From JANLVJ01 sp031363945 (GTDB taxonomy: Bacteria; Bacteroidota; Bacteroidia; Sphingobacteriales; Sphingobacteriaceae), in assembly GCA_031363945.1 (NCBI GenBank), contig JANLVJ010000033.1, forward strand, positions 142,075 through 206,074: DNA of 64,000 nt, given 5' to 3'. Positions within the stretch are counted from its first letter, which is position 1; each line of letters begins with the position of its first letter. Of this stretch, positions 1-8,334 are shown piece by piece. The translations under genes were made by a program, and so were the position numbers. Under the pieces are notes generated by a model. It was not told the DNA's origin. It was given only the letters and a program-made list of their open reading frames with translations, and did no database searches.

Positions 1-1
1 T

Positions 2-886
2 TTGATTTACAGGGCACAGGATAGCATTGGCAACCCAGGAGGTACATCAAGGCTGGGGGTGGCAACAAGCATTGATGGCGTACACTTTATCAGGAACAGG
101 CAGCCCATATTTTTTCCGGCAAATGATACCATGAAAAAATATGAATGGGAAGGGGGCTGTGAAGATCCGCGAATTATTATTGATTCATCGGGTTCATACC
201 TGATGACCTATACAGCTTATGACGGCAAAATAGCAAGGCTTGCCATTGCCAGGTCTAAAGATCTCCTGCACTGGACAAAACTCGGACTTGCCTTTGGGGC
301 TGCTGAAAAGGGTAAATACCGCAATACCTGGTCAAAATCTGGCTCAATAGTATGTAAGCTGGTTGGCGTTGATTTCATTGCTCAAAAAATTGATCATAAA
401 TACTGGATGTACTGGGGAGATGATAGTTTAAAAGTTGCCAATTCGATAGATTTGATAAACTGGAATCCTCTTAAAAATAAAAATGGGAAATATGTCATCA
501 TTGCAGCACCCAGAAAAGGAAGGTTTGATAGCCGTTTATGTGAACCTGGGCCACCTGCAATTTTAACAAAAAGAGGAATTTTACTGCTTTATAATGGAAT
601 GAATCTGGATAAATCGGGAGATTTGGACCTTGCCCCGGGGACGTATTCAGGGGGGCAGGTTTTTATGGATAAAAATAATCCCACCAGGGTACTCGAGCGG
701 CTTGATGCACCCTTTATTAAACCCGATAAACCCTTTGAAATTACGGGTCAGGTGTCGAGGGTTTGTTTTATAGAAGGTCTGGTTGCAATCAATAAAACAT
801 GGCTGCTTTATTATGGCACTGCCGATTCAAAAATTGCCGTTGCAATAGCGGATAAAGATGATATTCTAGAAAAAACTTCATTTTGA
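2..886 (+). CDS. GH130-like beta-mannoside phosphorylase/hydrolase, 5'-truncated by window edge
   Basis: The reading frame runs in from the left edge, so the true start is outside; about 294 residues are visible. The five-bladed propeller look of glycoside hydrolase family 130 is supported by a GCEDPRI segment near residue 52 (the EDPR signature carrying the catalytic Asp), a 'RSKDLLHW' blade motif and a 'CEPGPPA' segment near residue 180. GH130 enzymes phosphorolyse or hydrolyse beta-1,2- or beta-1,4-mannosides. I cannot tell phosphorylase from hydrolase without the missing N-terminus. The gene ends 126 bp before a convergent haloperoxidase gene and may belong to a glycan cluster to the left of the window. 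Confidence 0.8.
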   Translation: MIYRAQDSIGNPGGTSRLGVATSIDGVHFIRNRQPIFFPANDTMKKYEWEGGCEDPRIIIDSSGSYLMTYTAYDGKIARLAIARSKDLLHWTKLGLAFGAAEKGKYRNTWSKSGSIVCKLVGVDFIAQKIDHKYWMYWGDDSLKVANSIDLINWNPLKNKNGKYVIIAAPRKGRFDSRLCEPGPPAILTKRGILLLYNGMNLDKSGDLDLAPGTYSGGQVFMDKNNPTRVLERLDAPFIKPDKPFEITGQVSRVCFIEGLVAINKTWLLYYGTADSKIAVAIADKDDILEKTSF

Positions 887-903
887 GCGGTTTGACCGCT
901 TAA

Positions 904-1032
904 AAAGTCAAAATTTATCAGGCTGCTGCATTGACTGGGCTTGGTCAAACAGGTGCGTTGGAAGCTATCTATTTTGAGTGTAAGCCTGAGCTGACGTTGA
1001 AAGGTAAAGTTACTACTGTTTCGATCGGCTAA
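904..1032 (+). pseudogene. Orphan coding-like fragment (42 codons, no start)
   Basis: This frame is open from just after a TAA at 901-903 to a TAA at 1030-1032 and reads like genuine protein (hydrophobic/small-residue stretch AAALTGLGQTGALEAIYF, then a Lys-rich strand-like end). There is no ATG, GTG or TTG at its beginning. Its last 20 bp overlap the 3' end of the convergent haloperoxidase gene. I do not recognise the family. It may be the 3' remnant of a decayed gene left by a rearrangement between the GH130 gene and the haloperoxidase cluster; it could also be chance. Confidence 0.3.
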
Positions 1033-2347
1033 GTACGAGTTCACCAATTGCTGTACCTTCCTTGAATCCGTCTATACATGCTTTACGCTCGTGTATTCCT
1101 CCATAGAGCCGGCTTATCATAGCTTCGTGTGCTGCTTGGGTAAAGGACTGAAAATTCCTGGGTTTTAGGCCATAAATTTTTTCAACAGAGTCAGTGTAGC
1201 TAAAATGACTTCCTACCATTTTTCCCAAAACAACGGAGGCTGCTGCTGAAATTACTGAATGACCGCTTGGATAATCTGGAAAAGGGGGGCATTGCAACAA
1301 TGGTTTCCAGGCAAAACTTATTTTTTGTTGAATAACTGTTTCAGGCCGTACTGTATTCTCTTCATATTTCTCCTGCCAGCAACTGATAAATCCATCAAAT
1401 AAAGCAACAGATACCCAAGCATAAGTTTTGGCAGAACGGACAAGATCAGCATGAACGCCTTTGCAGGCAATTCCTGTGATTCCAATCCAGTGCCCACCGG
1501 GGCTTATCTTTTTCGTAGCAAACATTAAATGACCTGTATGGTGACCAATAAACGGATTACAGTCCCAGAAGCCACTAATTTCTTTTTGGGCAGGCGTTTC
1601 ATGTAAACCTGTCTGATAGACCTCCATAAGATCCCGGTAATAGGGACTTTTTTTATTCAATGAATAAGGGTAAGGTCCGGATGGCTTAAACTGACGCGAA
1701 GAATCCAGTATAAACGGATGTATTTTTCCAAACCAGGGCTCTACGGCATCCATATATTCAGGCGCTGTAGGCTGCCAGAATCCATCTTTATTAAGCACTG
1801 TAAACCTTGGCATGCCCCTTGTTTCTTTATATCCATCTGTTTCTGCCCTTTTCAGAATAGCTGTTGCCACCTGATTTCCAAATTCTATACTGTTCCTCAA
1901 TTCAGAATCAGAGAACCCTGATTTAGTATATTTTTCTTTAATTCTTTGCGCATAGTCTTCCATGCGGTCAGATGAGAAGACCAGTTTTTTTGCAACCGCG
2001 CAAAATGCTTGTAATGACGCTAGAGAAAAATCAATCTGTTGGTTAGGGGCTGGCGCTGGCATAGTTGAAAAGCCCTTTAGCTTAGACGTAATTGAAGCAT
2101 ATCCGCTTTTTTCATACCTTACTGCTTCATAGGCTGCAAGGGAAGAATATGCATAAATACGGCTGGCATTGGGGGGGGCAAAAATATCATAAACCATCAC
2201 ATCTGTCAATTCAGTCTGAGCATTGTGCAAAAATATAGCTTCCTGGTCTGCTGAAAACGCATGTTTCTTATGACAGCTTGATGCGATCATAAAAATTTCT
2301 GCGATCAATAAGCAAGTTCTTATACGCTTGAATAAATCTGACTTCAT
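1013..2347 (-). CDS. Vanadium-dependent haloperoxidase / PAP2-family lipoprotein
   Basis: The 444-residue protein carries the complete vanadate/phosphate-binding signature of the PAP2-haloperoxidase superfamily: K327-x6-R334P335, P360-S-G-H363 and S412R413-x5-H419. The last His would ligate vanadate in a haloperoxidase or act as nucleophile in a phosphatase. The N-terminus has a hydrophobic stretch and a lipobox (IASSC, Cys25), so it should be a periplasm-facing or surface lipoprotein. Length and the long alpha-helical N-terminal part fit the bacterial vanadium haloperoxidase-like group rather than the small PAP2 phosphatases. It is the third gene of a leftward cluster, 40 bp after the ASPIC/FG-GAP gene. 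Halide oxidation versus phosphatase activity cannot be settled from sequence. Confidence 0.85.
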   Translation of the reverse strand: MKSDLFKRIRTCLLIAEIFMIASSCHKKHAFSADQEAIFLHNAQTELTDVMVYDIFAPPNASRIYAYSSLAAYEAVRYEKSGYASITSKLKGFSTMPAPAPNQQIDFSLASLQAFCAVAKKLVFSSDRMEDYAQRIKEKYTKSGFSDSELRNSIEFGNQVATAILKRAETDGYKETRGMPRFTVLNKDGFWQPTAPEYMDAVEPWFGKIHPFILDSSRQFKPSGPYPYSLNKKSPYYRDLMEVYQTGLHETPAQKEISGFWDCNPFIGHHTGHLMFATKKISPGGHWIGITGIACKGVHADLVRSAKTYAWVSVALFDGFISCWQEKYEENTVRPETVIQQKISFAWKPLLQCPPFPDYPSGHSVISAAASVVLGKMVGSHFSYTDSVEKIYGLKPRNFQSFTQAAHEAMISRLYGGIHERKACIDGFKEGTAIGELVLSRSKQ

Positions 2348-2387
2348 ATTATTTTAAAATTACTAATAGTTAGATTGTGTCAGGCGA

Positions 2388-5300
2388 TCACTCAGGGAAT
2401 TTTCTGGATACGCCTTTTGTCGAGACAATGATTGCCGAACGAACTTCCTTTCCCAGCCAAAGACGCCTGGCCGACTGGGATAAAAAGGAACATCCATAAT
2501 AAAACTCTTCTTTACGTTTTTTTCCATTTACAAGATTCAGAATAGCATAAGCATCATCCGGCAATAAAGAAACCCCTTTTTCCTGTCCGTAGTTTGTCTG
2601 TTCGAAAGTTTTTAAAAAACCTTTGTTCTGGGTGGCAACAATCAATTGTTCGCCCGAAGCTGTCTTCAAGGTAGCAAGCGCTTTTGCATCGCCATCAACA
2701 AAAAAACCTGAATTCTTTAGGCTCTGGGCCTTGAAATTTCCTTTCCCATCACCCTTTAGCCAGATTCCATAGAACGCATCAAAACGTCCATTAAATACTT
2801 CAAAACCATAATCATTGCCTACGGCCAACAAGTCCAAGTTCCCGTCATGATCGAGGTCACGTGCAATCATGCCGTTAATAGGGGCAATCTGAGCTTGTAC
2901 TGGCAGTGGGTGCATTCTAAACTTTCCATGACCAAGATTTTCAATATACATACTGGATAAAGTATTTGCCGACTTTACCAGCGCTCCCGCTAGTTCTTCG
3001 GGAGTAAACATAGTTTGAATAGTTGCCTTCCCAAAATCTGCGTATAGTGGAAATCGTCGCCGCATCATAAGAAGCTGTTTTATCATATCATCACGCTTAT
3101 GGTACGGATAGGGGTGCCGATTTCCTGTGCTGTCTTTGATATAAACTTCCATTATGGCATCATAGCTGCCATTGTTATCAAAATCTTTGGCATAAATTTT
3201 CATTGGCTCAGTCTTGCTTGCTGTAAACGCTGCATTAAGCCCCAAGTTGCCTACTATATAGTCAGTATCCCCATCGTTGTCAAAATCACCCGCCGTAATG
3301 CTGGTAAACCAGCCAGTCTTATCTGCAAGGCCTGTTGTCGAGGTAACGTTTATAAATTTTCCTGCCTTTTGCTCTAAAAAAGTAATAGGCATCCATTCGC
3401 CAGCCAGAATAAGGTCTGGCTTGCCATCTCCATTAAAATCAGTAAAAATCGCATCACTTACCAGCCCTATGTGGCTTAACTCAGGACAAAATTTAGATGT
3501 AATGTCTGAAAAATGCGGATGATCTTTTATCTTACTATCATTTCCTAAAAGGTAAGAAGCTGCTGCCATAGGATATTTACCTGGTACCACTCGGCCCCCT
3601 ACGAACAGATCAAGTTTTCCATCTCCGTTCAAATCTGCCGCCCTTACACAGGATTTACTAGATCGCATTGGCGGCAGTGCATTTTTAACCAGATTAAAAT
3701 GTCCTTTACCATCATTTACATAGAGCCTGTCTTGGTAAGCTTCCGAATTTATAGGCTGTTCTACACTTCCGCTGGAAATATAAAGATCCTGGTCACCATC
3801 TCCATCCGCATCGAAAATCAACAAACCCATATCTTCTTCAAGCTTTATCCCTTTTTCAATTGACAGGGCAGATGCAGTGAAATGACCCTTGCGATCTTGC
3901 ATAAAAATAGTCTCATTAATACCGGTAGGTCCTCCAAGAATAATATCATCAAGCCCATCCCCATTCAGATCGCCGACAGCAATACCGGGTCCATATTGTG
4001 AGAATTTATGGGGTAGCGTTTTTTGTATATTAAAGTCTATGTAATCCAACTCCTTGTGTTTGAAAACGAGCTTATGACTTGCTGAGGTTTCTTTAAGTTG
4101 AGCCTTTACCTGTTCATTACCCGGTAAAGTGATAGATCTGGGAATTGAATTTTTAATTGATATTTTCAAAACCTGGTTGCTTCCAATATCTTTAAGTAGC
4201 TGCGTGCGGTCATTGGGCCAAATTACACGTAATGAATCAACGATAGTTATTTTGCCCAATCCGAAATGAACGAAGTCTTCAGAGCCTGACAGATATCCAT
4301 GGGCTAGCTGATGTTCTGTATACTGCAGCTTACCGTGGTCATAATAGATATAGACCTTTGCTCCCAATGCTGATGAATTTTGAATGTTTCCTTCAAGCCG
4401 AATTCTCAGGTACTGATGATCCCTATCCCTGCCCTGCTCATGTGACATATTTTTTAAAACAAAGGCCGTACTGTCAATATTATTAATGACAAGGTCAAGA
4501 TCACCATCATTATCAAGGTCAGCATAGGCAGCCCCGTTGGAGAATGAGGGTATTTTTAAGCCCCAATTTGATGTTTGATCACTAAATGTCAGATCACCTT
4601 TGTTTTGGAAGATATAATTTGGCAGTTTAACTACCGGAATTAACTTCTGCTTCTCAATCTTTGAAGCGAACATACCTGCCGCACCTAACCTGAATGAGCT
4701 AAAATCATGGTCAGAAACATCTTTTGGAAAGCCATTGGTAATGAGAAGATCTCTAAAGCCGTCATTATTGAAATCGGCTAGAAGAGGGCACCAGCTCCAG
4801 TCAGTCTGGTGTACACCTGAAAGCATGGCTATTTCTGAAAACACAGGGTGAGTGTTTGGTGCCGGCCCTTGATTCAGCTGCAGTGTATTACGTACATACT
4901 GATGGGCAAAGCCATACAGACTGTCAAGTACATAATCTTGGTAATTATTTCCGCTTAGCATCAGCTTCCTGCGTTTATTGTCTTCTGGAAGCATTTCAGT
5001 AGTAATTACATCAGGCCAGCCATCATTATTGATATCAGCTACGTCATTTCCCATAGCTGAATAAGACTGGTGATGGAAATATTCATTGATCCGGTTGGTG
5101 AAGGTTCCATCCCTGTTATTGATATACAGGAGATCATTGCTGAGGTAATCATTGGAAATGTAAATATCTTCCCAACCATCGTTATTGAAGTCGGCTACAG
5201 AAACCCCAAGGCTAAATCCGTTTAGGCTGATACCAGCTTTTTTACTGACATCTGTAAATACCGGATGTCCTAGTTTTGCGTTCCAATCGTTTCTGTAAAG

Positions 5301-5948
5301 CTTATCTGCTGTTCGGTGGTCTTCATCCGTTTTATGAAAGAGATTGGGGTAATCCTGGATCTCATTCGTTATGAACAGAACATCTAGGTCTCCGTCATGG
5401 TCATAATCTATGAAGACTGCCTGCTGATTATGCCCACTATCATCTAACCCGTATTCATGGGCCATTTCCTTAAAATGAGGAATACCGTTTTTGCCCCAAC
5501 CTTGGTTGATATATAGCAATGTTTTTCGCCTTGCTCCTGATTTGTAAATGGAATTGGTTACCAAAATATCTTTCATACCATCCCCATTTATATCAATAAT
5601 ACTGACCCCTGTAGACCATTGGTCGGCTTTTACAAACCCAGATTGCAGGCTAATATCTTTAAATTTTAAATGTCCAAGGTTTAGGTATAGCTTGTTTGCT
5701 ACCATGTTTCCTGTAAATACCAGGTCTGGCAAGCCATCATTATTGAAATCACCTACCGCAACTCCGCCCCCGTTATAGACATATTCATTATCGAGTACGT
5801 TGATAGAATCATTTTCTACAATCTTATTAATAAAATAGATACCTGTTGAATCAGGAGGTAGTGAATTGAACAAAGTAGCCTTTTCCTGCTGTTTTTTACA
5901 GGCGCCAAGTTGTAAAAGCAACATAATAAGAAAAACTATTTTTTTCAA
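2388..5948 (-). CDS. CRTAC1-type FG-GAP/VCBS repeat lipoprotein with ASPIC/UnbV domain
   Basis: This 1186-residue protein starts with a signal peptide and lipobox (Cys17). It contains seven FG-GAP repeats with D-x-[DN]-x-[DN]-G calcium-binding loops (about residues 67-482), an ASPIC/UnbV domain at about 528-596, and seven more repeats at about 660-1080. Fourteen calcium loops imply one or two large beta-propellers. The family is common in Bacteroidota beside SusC/SusD genes; its function is not established, but extracellular binding is usual for such propellers. The start is TTG at 5946-5948, which overlaps the TGA of the upstream gene (TTGA), suggesting translational coupling. The next ATG (codon 9) would remove the charged N-terminus of the signal peptide, so TTG is preferred. 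Confidence 0.85.
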   Translation of the reverse strand: MKKIVFLIMLLLQLGACKKQQEKATLFNSLPPDSTGIYFINKIVENDSINVLDNEYVYNGGGVAVGDFNNDGLPDLVFTGNMVANKLYLNLGHLKFKDISLQSGFVKADQWSTGVSIIDINGDGMKDILVTNSIYKSGARRKTLLYINQGWGKNGIPHFKEMAHEYGLDDSGHNQQAVFIDYDHDGDLDVLFITNEIQDYPNLFHKTDEDHRTADKLYRNDWNAKLGHPVFTDVSKKAGISLNGFSLGVSVADFNNDGWEDIYISNDYLSNDLLYINNRDGTFTNRINEYFHHQSYSAMGNDVADINNDGWPDVITTEMLPEDNKRRKLMLSGNNYQDYVLDSLYGFAHQYVRNTLQLNQGPAPNTHPVFSEIAMLSGVHQTDWSWCPLLADFNNDGFRDLLITNGFPKDVSDHDFSSFRLGAAGMFASKIEKQKLIPVVKLPNYIFQNKGDLTFSDQTSNWGLKIPSFSNGAAYADLDNDGDLDLVINNIDSTAFVLKNMSHEQGRDRDHQYLRIRLEGNIQNSSALGAKVYIYYDHGKLQYTEHQLAHGYLSGSEDFVHFGLGKITIVDSLRVIWPNDRTQLLKDIGSNQVLKISIKNSIPRSITLPGNEQVKAQLKETSASHKLVFKHKELDYIDFNIQKTLPHKFSQYGPGIAVGDLNGDGLDDIILGGPTGINETIFMQDRKGHFTASALSIEKGIKLEEDMGLLIFDADGDGDQDLYISSGSVEQPINSEAYQDRLYVNDGKGHFNLVKNALPPMRSSKSCVRAADLNGDGKLDLFVGGRVVPGKYPMAAASYLLGNDSKIKDHPHFSDITSKFCPELSHIGLVSDAIFTDFNGDGKPDLILAGEWMPITFLEQKAGKFINVTSTTGLADKTGWFTSITAGDFDNDGDTDYIVGNLGLNAAFTASKTEPMKIYAKDFDNNGSYDAIMEVYIKDSTGNRHPYPYHKRDDMIKQLLMMRRRFPLYADFGKATIQTMFTPEELAGALVKSANTLSSMYIENLGHGKFRMHPLPVQAQIAPINGMIARDLDHDGNLDLLAVGNDYGFEVFNGRFDAFYGIWLKGDGKGNFKAQSLKNSGFFVDGDAKALATLKTASGEQLIVATQNKGFLKTFEQTNYGQEKGVSLLPDDAYAILNLVNGKKRKEEFYYGCSFLSQSARRLWLGKEVRSAIIVSTKGVSRKFPE

Positions 5949-7474
5949 TTTTTACTAATTAAGGTGTTTTCCAATACAATAAATGGGTTCTTGGTTTCAC
6001 GAAGGTTATTCGCACGTTTTCCGGTAATGTAGGGTATACTAAAACTACCCAGTAAAATATCATCATCGCCGTCTTGGTCATAATCTGCTACTGTCATAGT
6101 TATCCAGCGGCCATAGCCTGAAACAGGTATTGCATGGGCGCTGAATTTTAAAGGTTTATCCTGGCGAAAATAGATAAACGATTCCTGGGGCGTATGAATT
6201 AAGTCAGCATAGAATGCAATTGAAGCGATGTCAAAATTTCCTGTATGCCTGAAGTCTGAGGCAATTGCCTTTGTACAGCCATTTACTGGGTAGAACCATG
6301 TTTTTTTAAAATTCCAGTTCCCTTGGTTTGTATAAATATAGACACCGTGATACGGTTTAAGGATCATTGAATAATCAGCATTATCGCCACAGGTATAAAG
6401 AATGTCAGGTTTGCCGTCATGATTAAAATCGACCAGCTGAAAACTTGTCGAGCCCCATACTGGTGGAAAATGAATCAGATTACGGCTGGTAAACCCCCCA
6501 TGCCGGTTATTTGTAAACATCCAGATTCCTTCATCGGCTTGAGCAAAGAGCACAATCAGGTCTGGCCAGCCATCATGGTTGAAGTCGCCTATTACCATTT
6601 GTTCGGGCCCAGGAACCATCCGGATGGGTGATCTGTTAAAGCTTCCGTTTTTAGTTTGTGTAAACAGTTCCAAACCTCCTTCTTTGTGTCCGAAACTACA
6701 GACTACATAATCTGCAAGCCCGTCTTTATTAAAATCTGCCGTCAAAGTCTGAACCGGCCGATAAAGGCCACCTGCTATTAACACAGGTTTTGATCTACCA
6801 GTTATGTCAGATTCTTCAACGCTACCATTGGGATTATCAAAGGCCTGCAAGCTTCCGATAGTTGTCAAGACCATAAATTTAGGATCAGTTCCGGTATTTG
6901 TTTTTGTAAAATAGGCATTTACTGGAGCAGACCTTACTTTTATTGAACTCAGTGGCTTCAAATTTTTATCCCATTGAGTAACGGTATTGGTAAGGGCATC
7001 GCCAGTAAAGAAAGAATGAGTAAGCGTATCAAATACCAACATCGTACTTGCTGCATCCGCCTTATTTTTTGTTGCAGGAACATGAAGTTTAAAGCTTGCC
7101 CAGTCATTTATCAGGGGTGTGGGTGCTTTCGCTGCATTTAGTGATACAGGCGCCGCCAATTTGTAATATTCAACAATTTTGTTCCAGTCTTCCAGACTTA
7201 TACCTGATTTTGACGATGGAGACTTATAATACTCGGTTCCTGACCAAACTCCAATTCCAAGCCCTGAAGCCATTGCAGGAAGAATATGTTTGGTCCAAGT
7301 TACTTTATCCAATAATTCAGGTTCAGGCATCTGGTGGCATCCGGAACAATTGCGCTTTGCAAGAATTCGGCCTTCGCTGGCAACTTTCTCGATCCCATTT
7401 TCATGGCAGTTTGCGAGCAAAACGCTGAGTAATATGAGGGGAATCAGGTAATTTAAACGCCTTAGTTTATACAT
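5945..7474 (-). CDS. c-type-haem FG-GAP repeat lipoprotein
   Basis: The 509-residue protein has a signal peptide with lipobox (Cys23) and a single covalent haem motif C43-S-G-C46-H47 followed by a cytochrome-c-like helical stretch with a candidate axial Met near residue 68. The remainder is a propeller with four DFNxDG or DYDxDG calcium loops. It is the first gene of the leftward cluster and is translationally coupled to the ASPIC/FG-GAP gene. A haem domain joined to a propeller next to a haloperoxidase suggests electron transfer or peroxide handling outside the inner membrane; that role is inference. Confidence 0.8.
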   Translation of the reverse strand: MYKLRRLNYLIPLILLSVLLANCHENGIEKVASEGRILAKRNCSGCHQMPEPELLDKVTWTKHILPAMASGLGIGVWSGTEYYKSPSSKSGISLEDWNKIVEYYKLAAPVSLNAAKAPTPLINDWASFKLHVPATKNKADAASTMLVFDTLTHSFFTGDALTNTVTQWDKNLKPLSSIKVRSAPVNAYFTKTNTGTDPKFMVLTTIGSLQAFDNPNGSVEESDITGRSKPVLIAGGLYRPVQTLTADFNKDGLADYVVCSFGHKEGGLELFTQTKNGSFNRSPIRMVPGPEQMVIGDFNHDGWPDLIVLFAQADEGIWMFTNNRHGGFTSRNLIHFPPVWGSTSFQLVDFNHDGKPDILYTCGDNADYSMILKPYHGVYIYTNQGNWNFKKTWFYPVNGCTKAIASDFRHTGNFDIASIAFYADLIHTPQESFIYFRQDKPLKFSAHAIPVSGYGRWITMTVADYDQDGDDDILLGSFSIPYITGKRANNLRETKNPFIVLENTLISKN

Positions 7475-7965
7475 TTTCCAATTTATTTAATGCCTTAGCT
7501 TCATTTGTCATGCTGGTCAAAAACTTGTTTATTTAGCGCTGAACTAATATGAAGACATATCGGTTCTAAAAACCCTAAAATCTTTTTTTTATTTGCTCAA
7601 ATTTTAACACATCTCATAAACGCAATCTGAGATAGAATTGATTTACACCGTAGCTATTAAAAAAATTAGCTGTAACCAGTCCCTAACCATAAGAGATGAC
7701 ACGACCAGCTAATGATCGGGACTTTAACAAACCTGGTAAATGAAGCTTCAATAATAGTTTTAATGTTCGGAAGACCAATCCTTCGGCCGAACTGCATTAT
7801 TAGGCTAACCTAGCTAAATACATATTTAATTAGTTGTAGTAATTAAAATATGTAAATGCCGATTATTAAATATCAATTTAACATTTCATTAAAATTACCT
7901 GTTAAGCCTATAAAATCTTGTAAAATGTTACATATAATAATTTTAATTAAATTTCATTAATTATC

Positions 7966-7996
7966 AATTAATAATTTGATGAATAAATTATTAATT
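7966..7996. repeat. 12-bp perfect inverted repeat, 7-nt spacer
   Basis: AATTAATAATTT at 7966-7977 is repeated in inverted form at 7985-7996 with GATGAAT between. It lies midway in the divergent intergenic region. It could be an operator or simply a by-product of the A/T composition. Confidence 0.4.
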
Positions 7997-8106
7997 ATTA
8001 AAGAGCCGAATTAAAATAATAATTTCATATAAAAAATAGATATTTTACTAATAATGTAATTTTTAAATCTCTTTTAATCTATAAGTTAATTTATGGCGCA
8101 ATTAAT

Positions 8107-8114
8107 TAAGTTTG
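8107..8114 (+). promoter_or_regulatory. Possible -7 box for susC
   Basis: TAAGTTTG matches TAnnTTTG and faces susC, but no TTG lies at the expected upstream distance and the resulting leader would be about 215 nt. Weak. Confidence 0.2.
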
Positions 8115-8152
8115 ATTGTAAAATTAATTAATTACACAAATAGTATATGGAA

Positions 8153-8183
8153 CAAACCTACTCTCATCAATCAGGTATAACAA
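8153..8183 (-). promoter_or_regulatory. Consensus-like leftward promoter
   Basis: On the minus strand, TTTG (-33) is followed after 20 nt by TAGGTTTG (-7), a full match to the Bacteroidota housekeeping promoter pattern. Transcription would start near 8146 and run toward the haem/FG-GAP gene at 7474, giving a leader of about 670 nt. Confidence 0.45.
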
Positions 8184-8334
8184 ATGCCCGGTTTATTTTT
8201 CTTCATGCCCCCCCGAAAATTGAGTCTTTGCGGCTGTTAAATACTGCTGTTGAACTAGGTTTCTTACCCTTACATATCTGTAGCTAGGGAAACTGTGTAA
8301 TTTCTTCAATTAAACCAAACCAACTATATCTAGG

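Larger units (their letters stand above)
7475..8334. other. 860-bp AT-rich divergent regulatory region
   Basis: No gene is supported here. The stretch about 7840-8150 is extremely A+T-rich and holds a 12-bp perfect inverted repeat (7966-7996). A leftward promoter-like pair lies at 8153-8183 and a weaker rightward TAAGTTTG box at 8107-8114. The gap separates the haem/FG-GAP/haloperoxidase cluster from susC/susD, so it most likely carries control sites for both. No recognisable riboswitch or tRNA is seen. Confidence 0.6.

Noticed and set aside
886..900. 6-bp hairpin AGCGGT/ACCGCT after the GH130 stop
   Set aside because: Short stem with no T tract on either strand; not called as a terminator.
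8147..8287. 46-codon frame from ATG upstream of susC
   Set aside because: No family resemblance, lies across promoter-like sequence, and its composition does not look coding; kept as intergenic.
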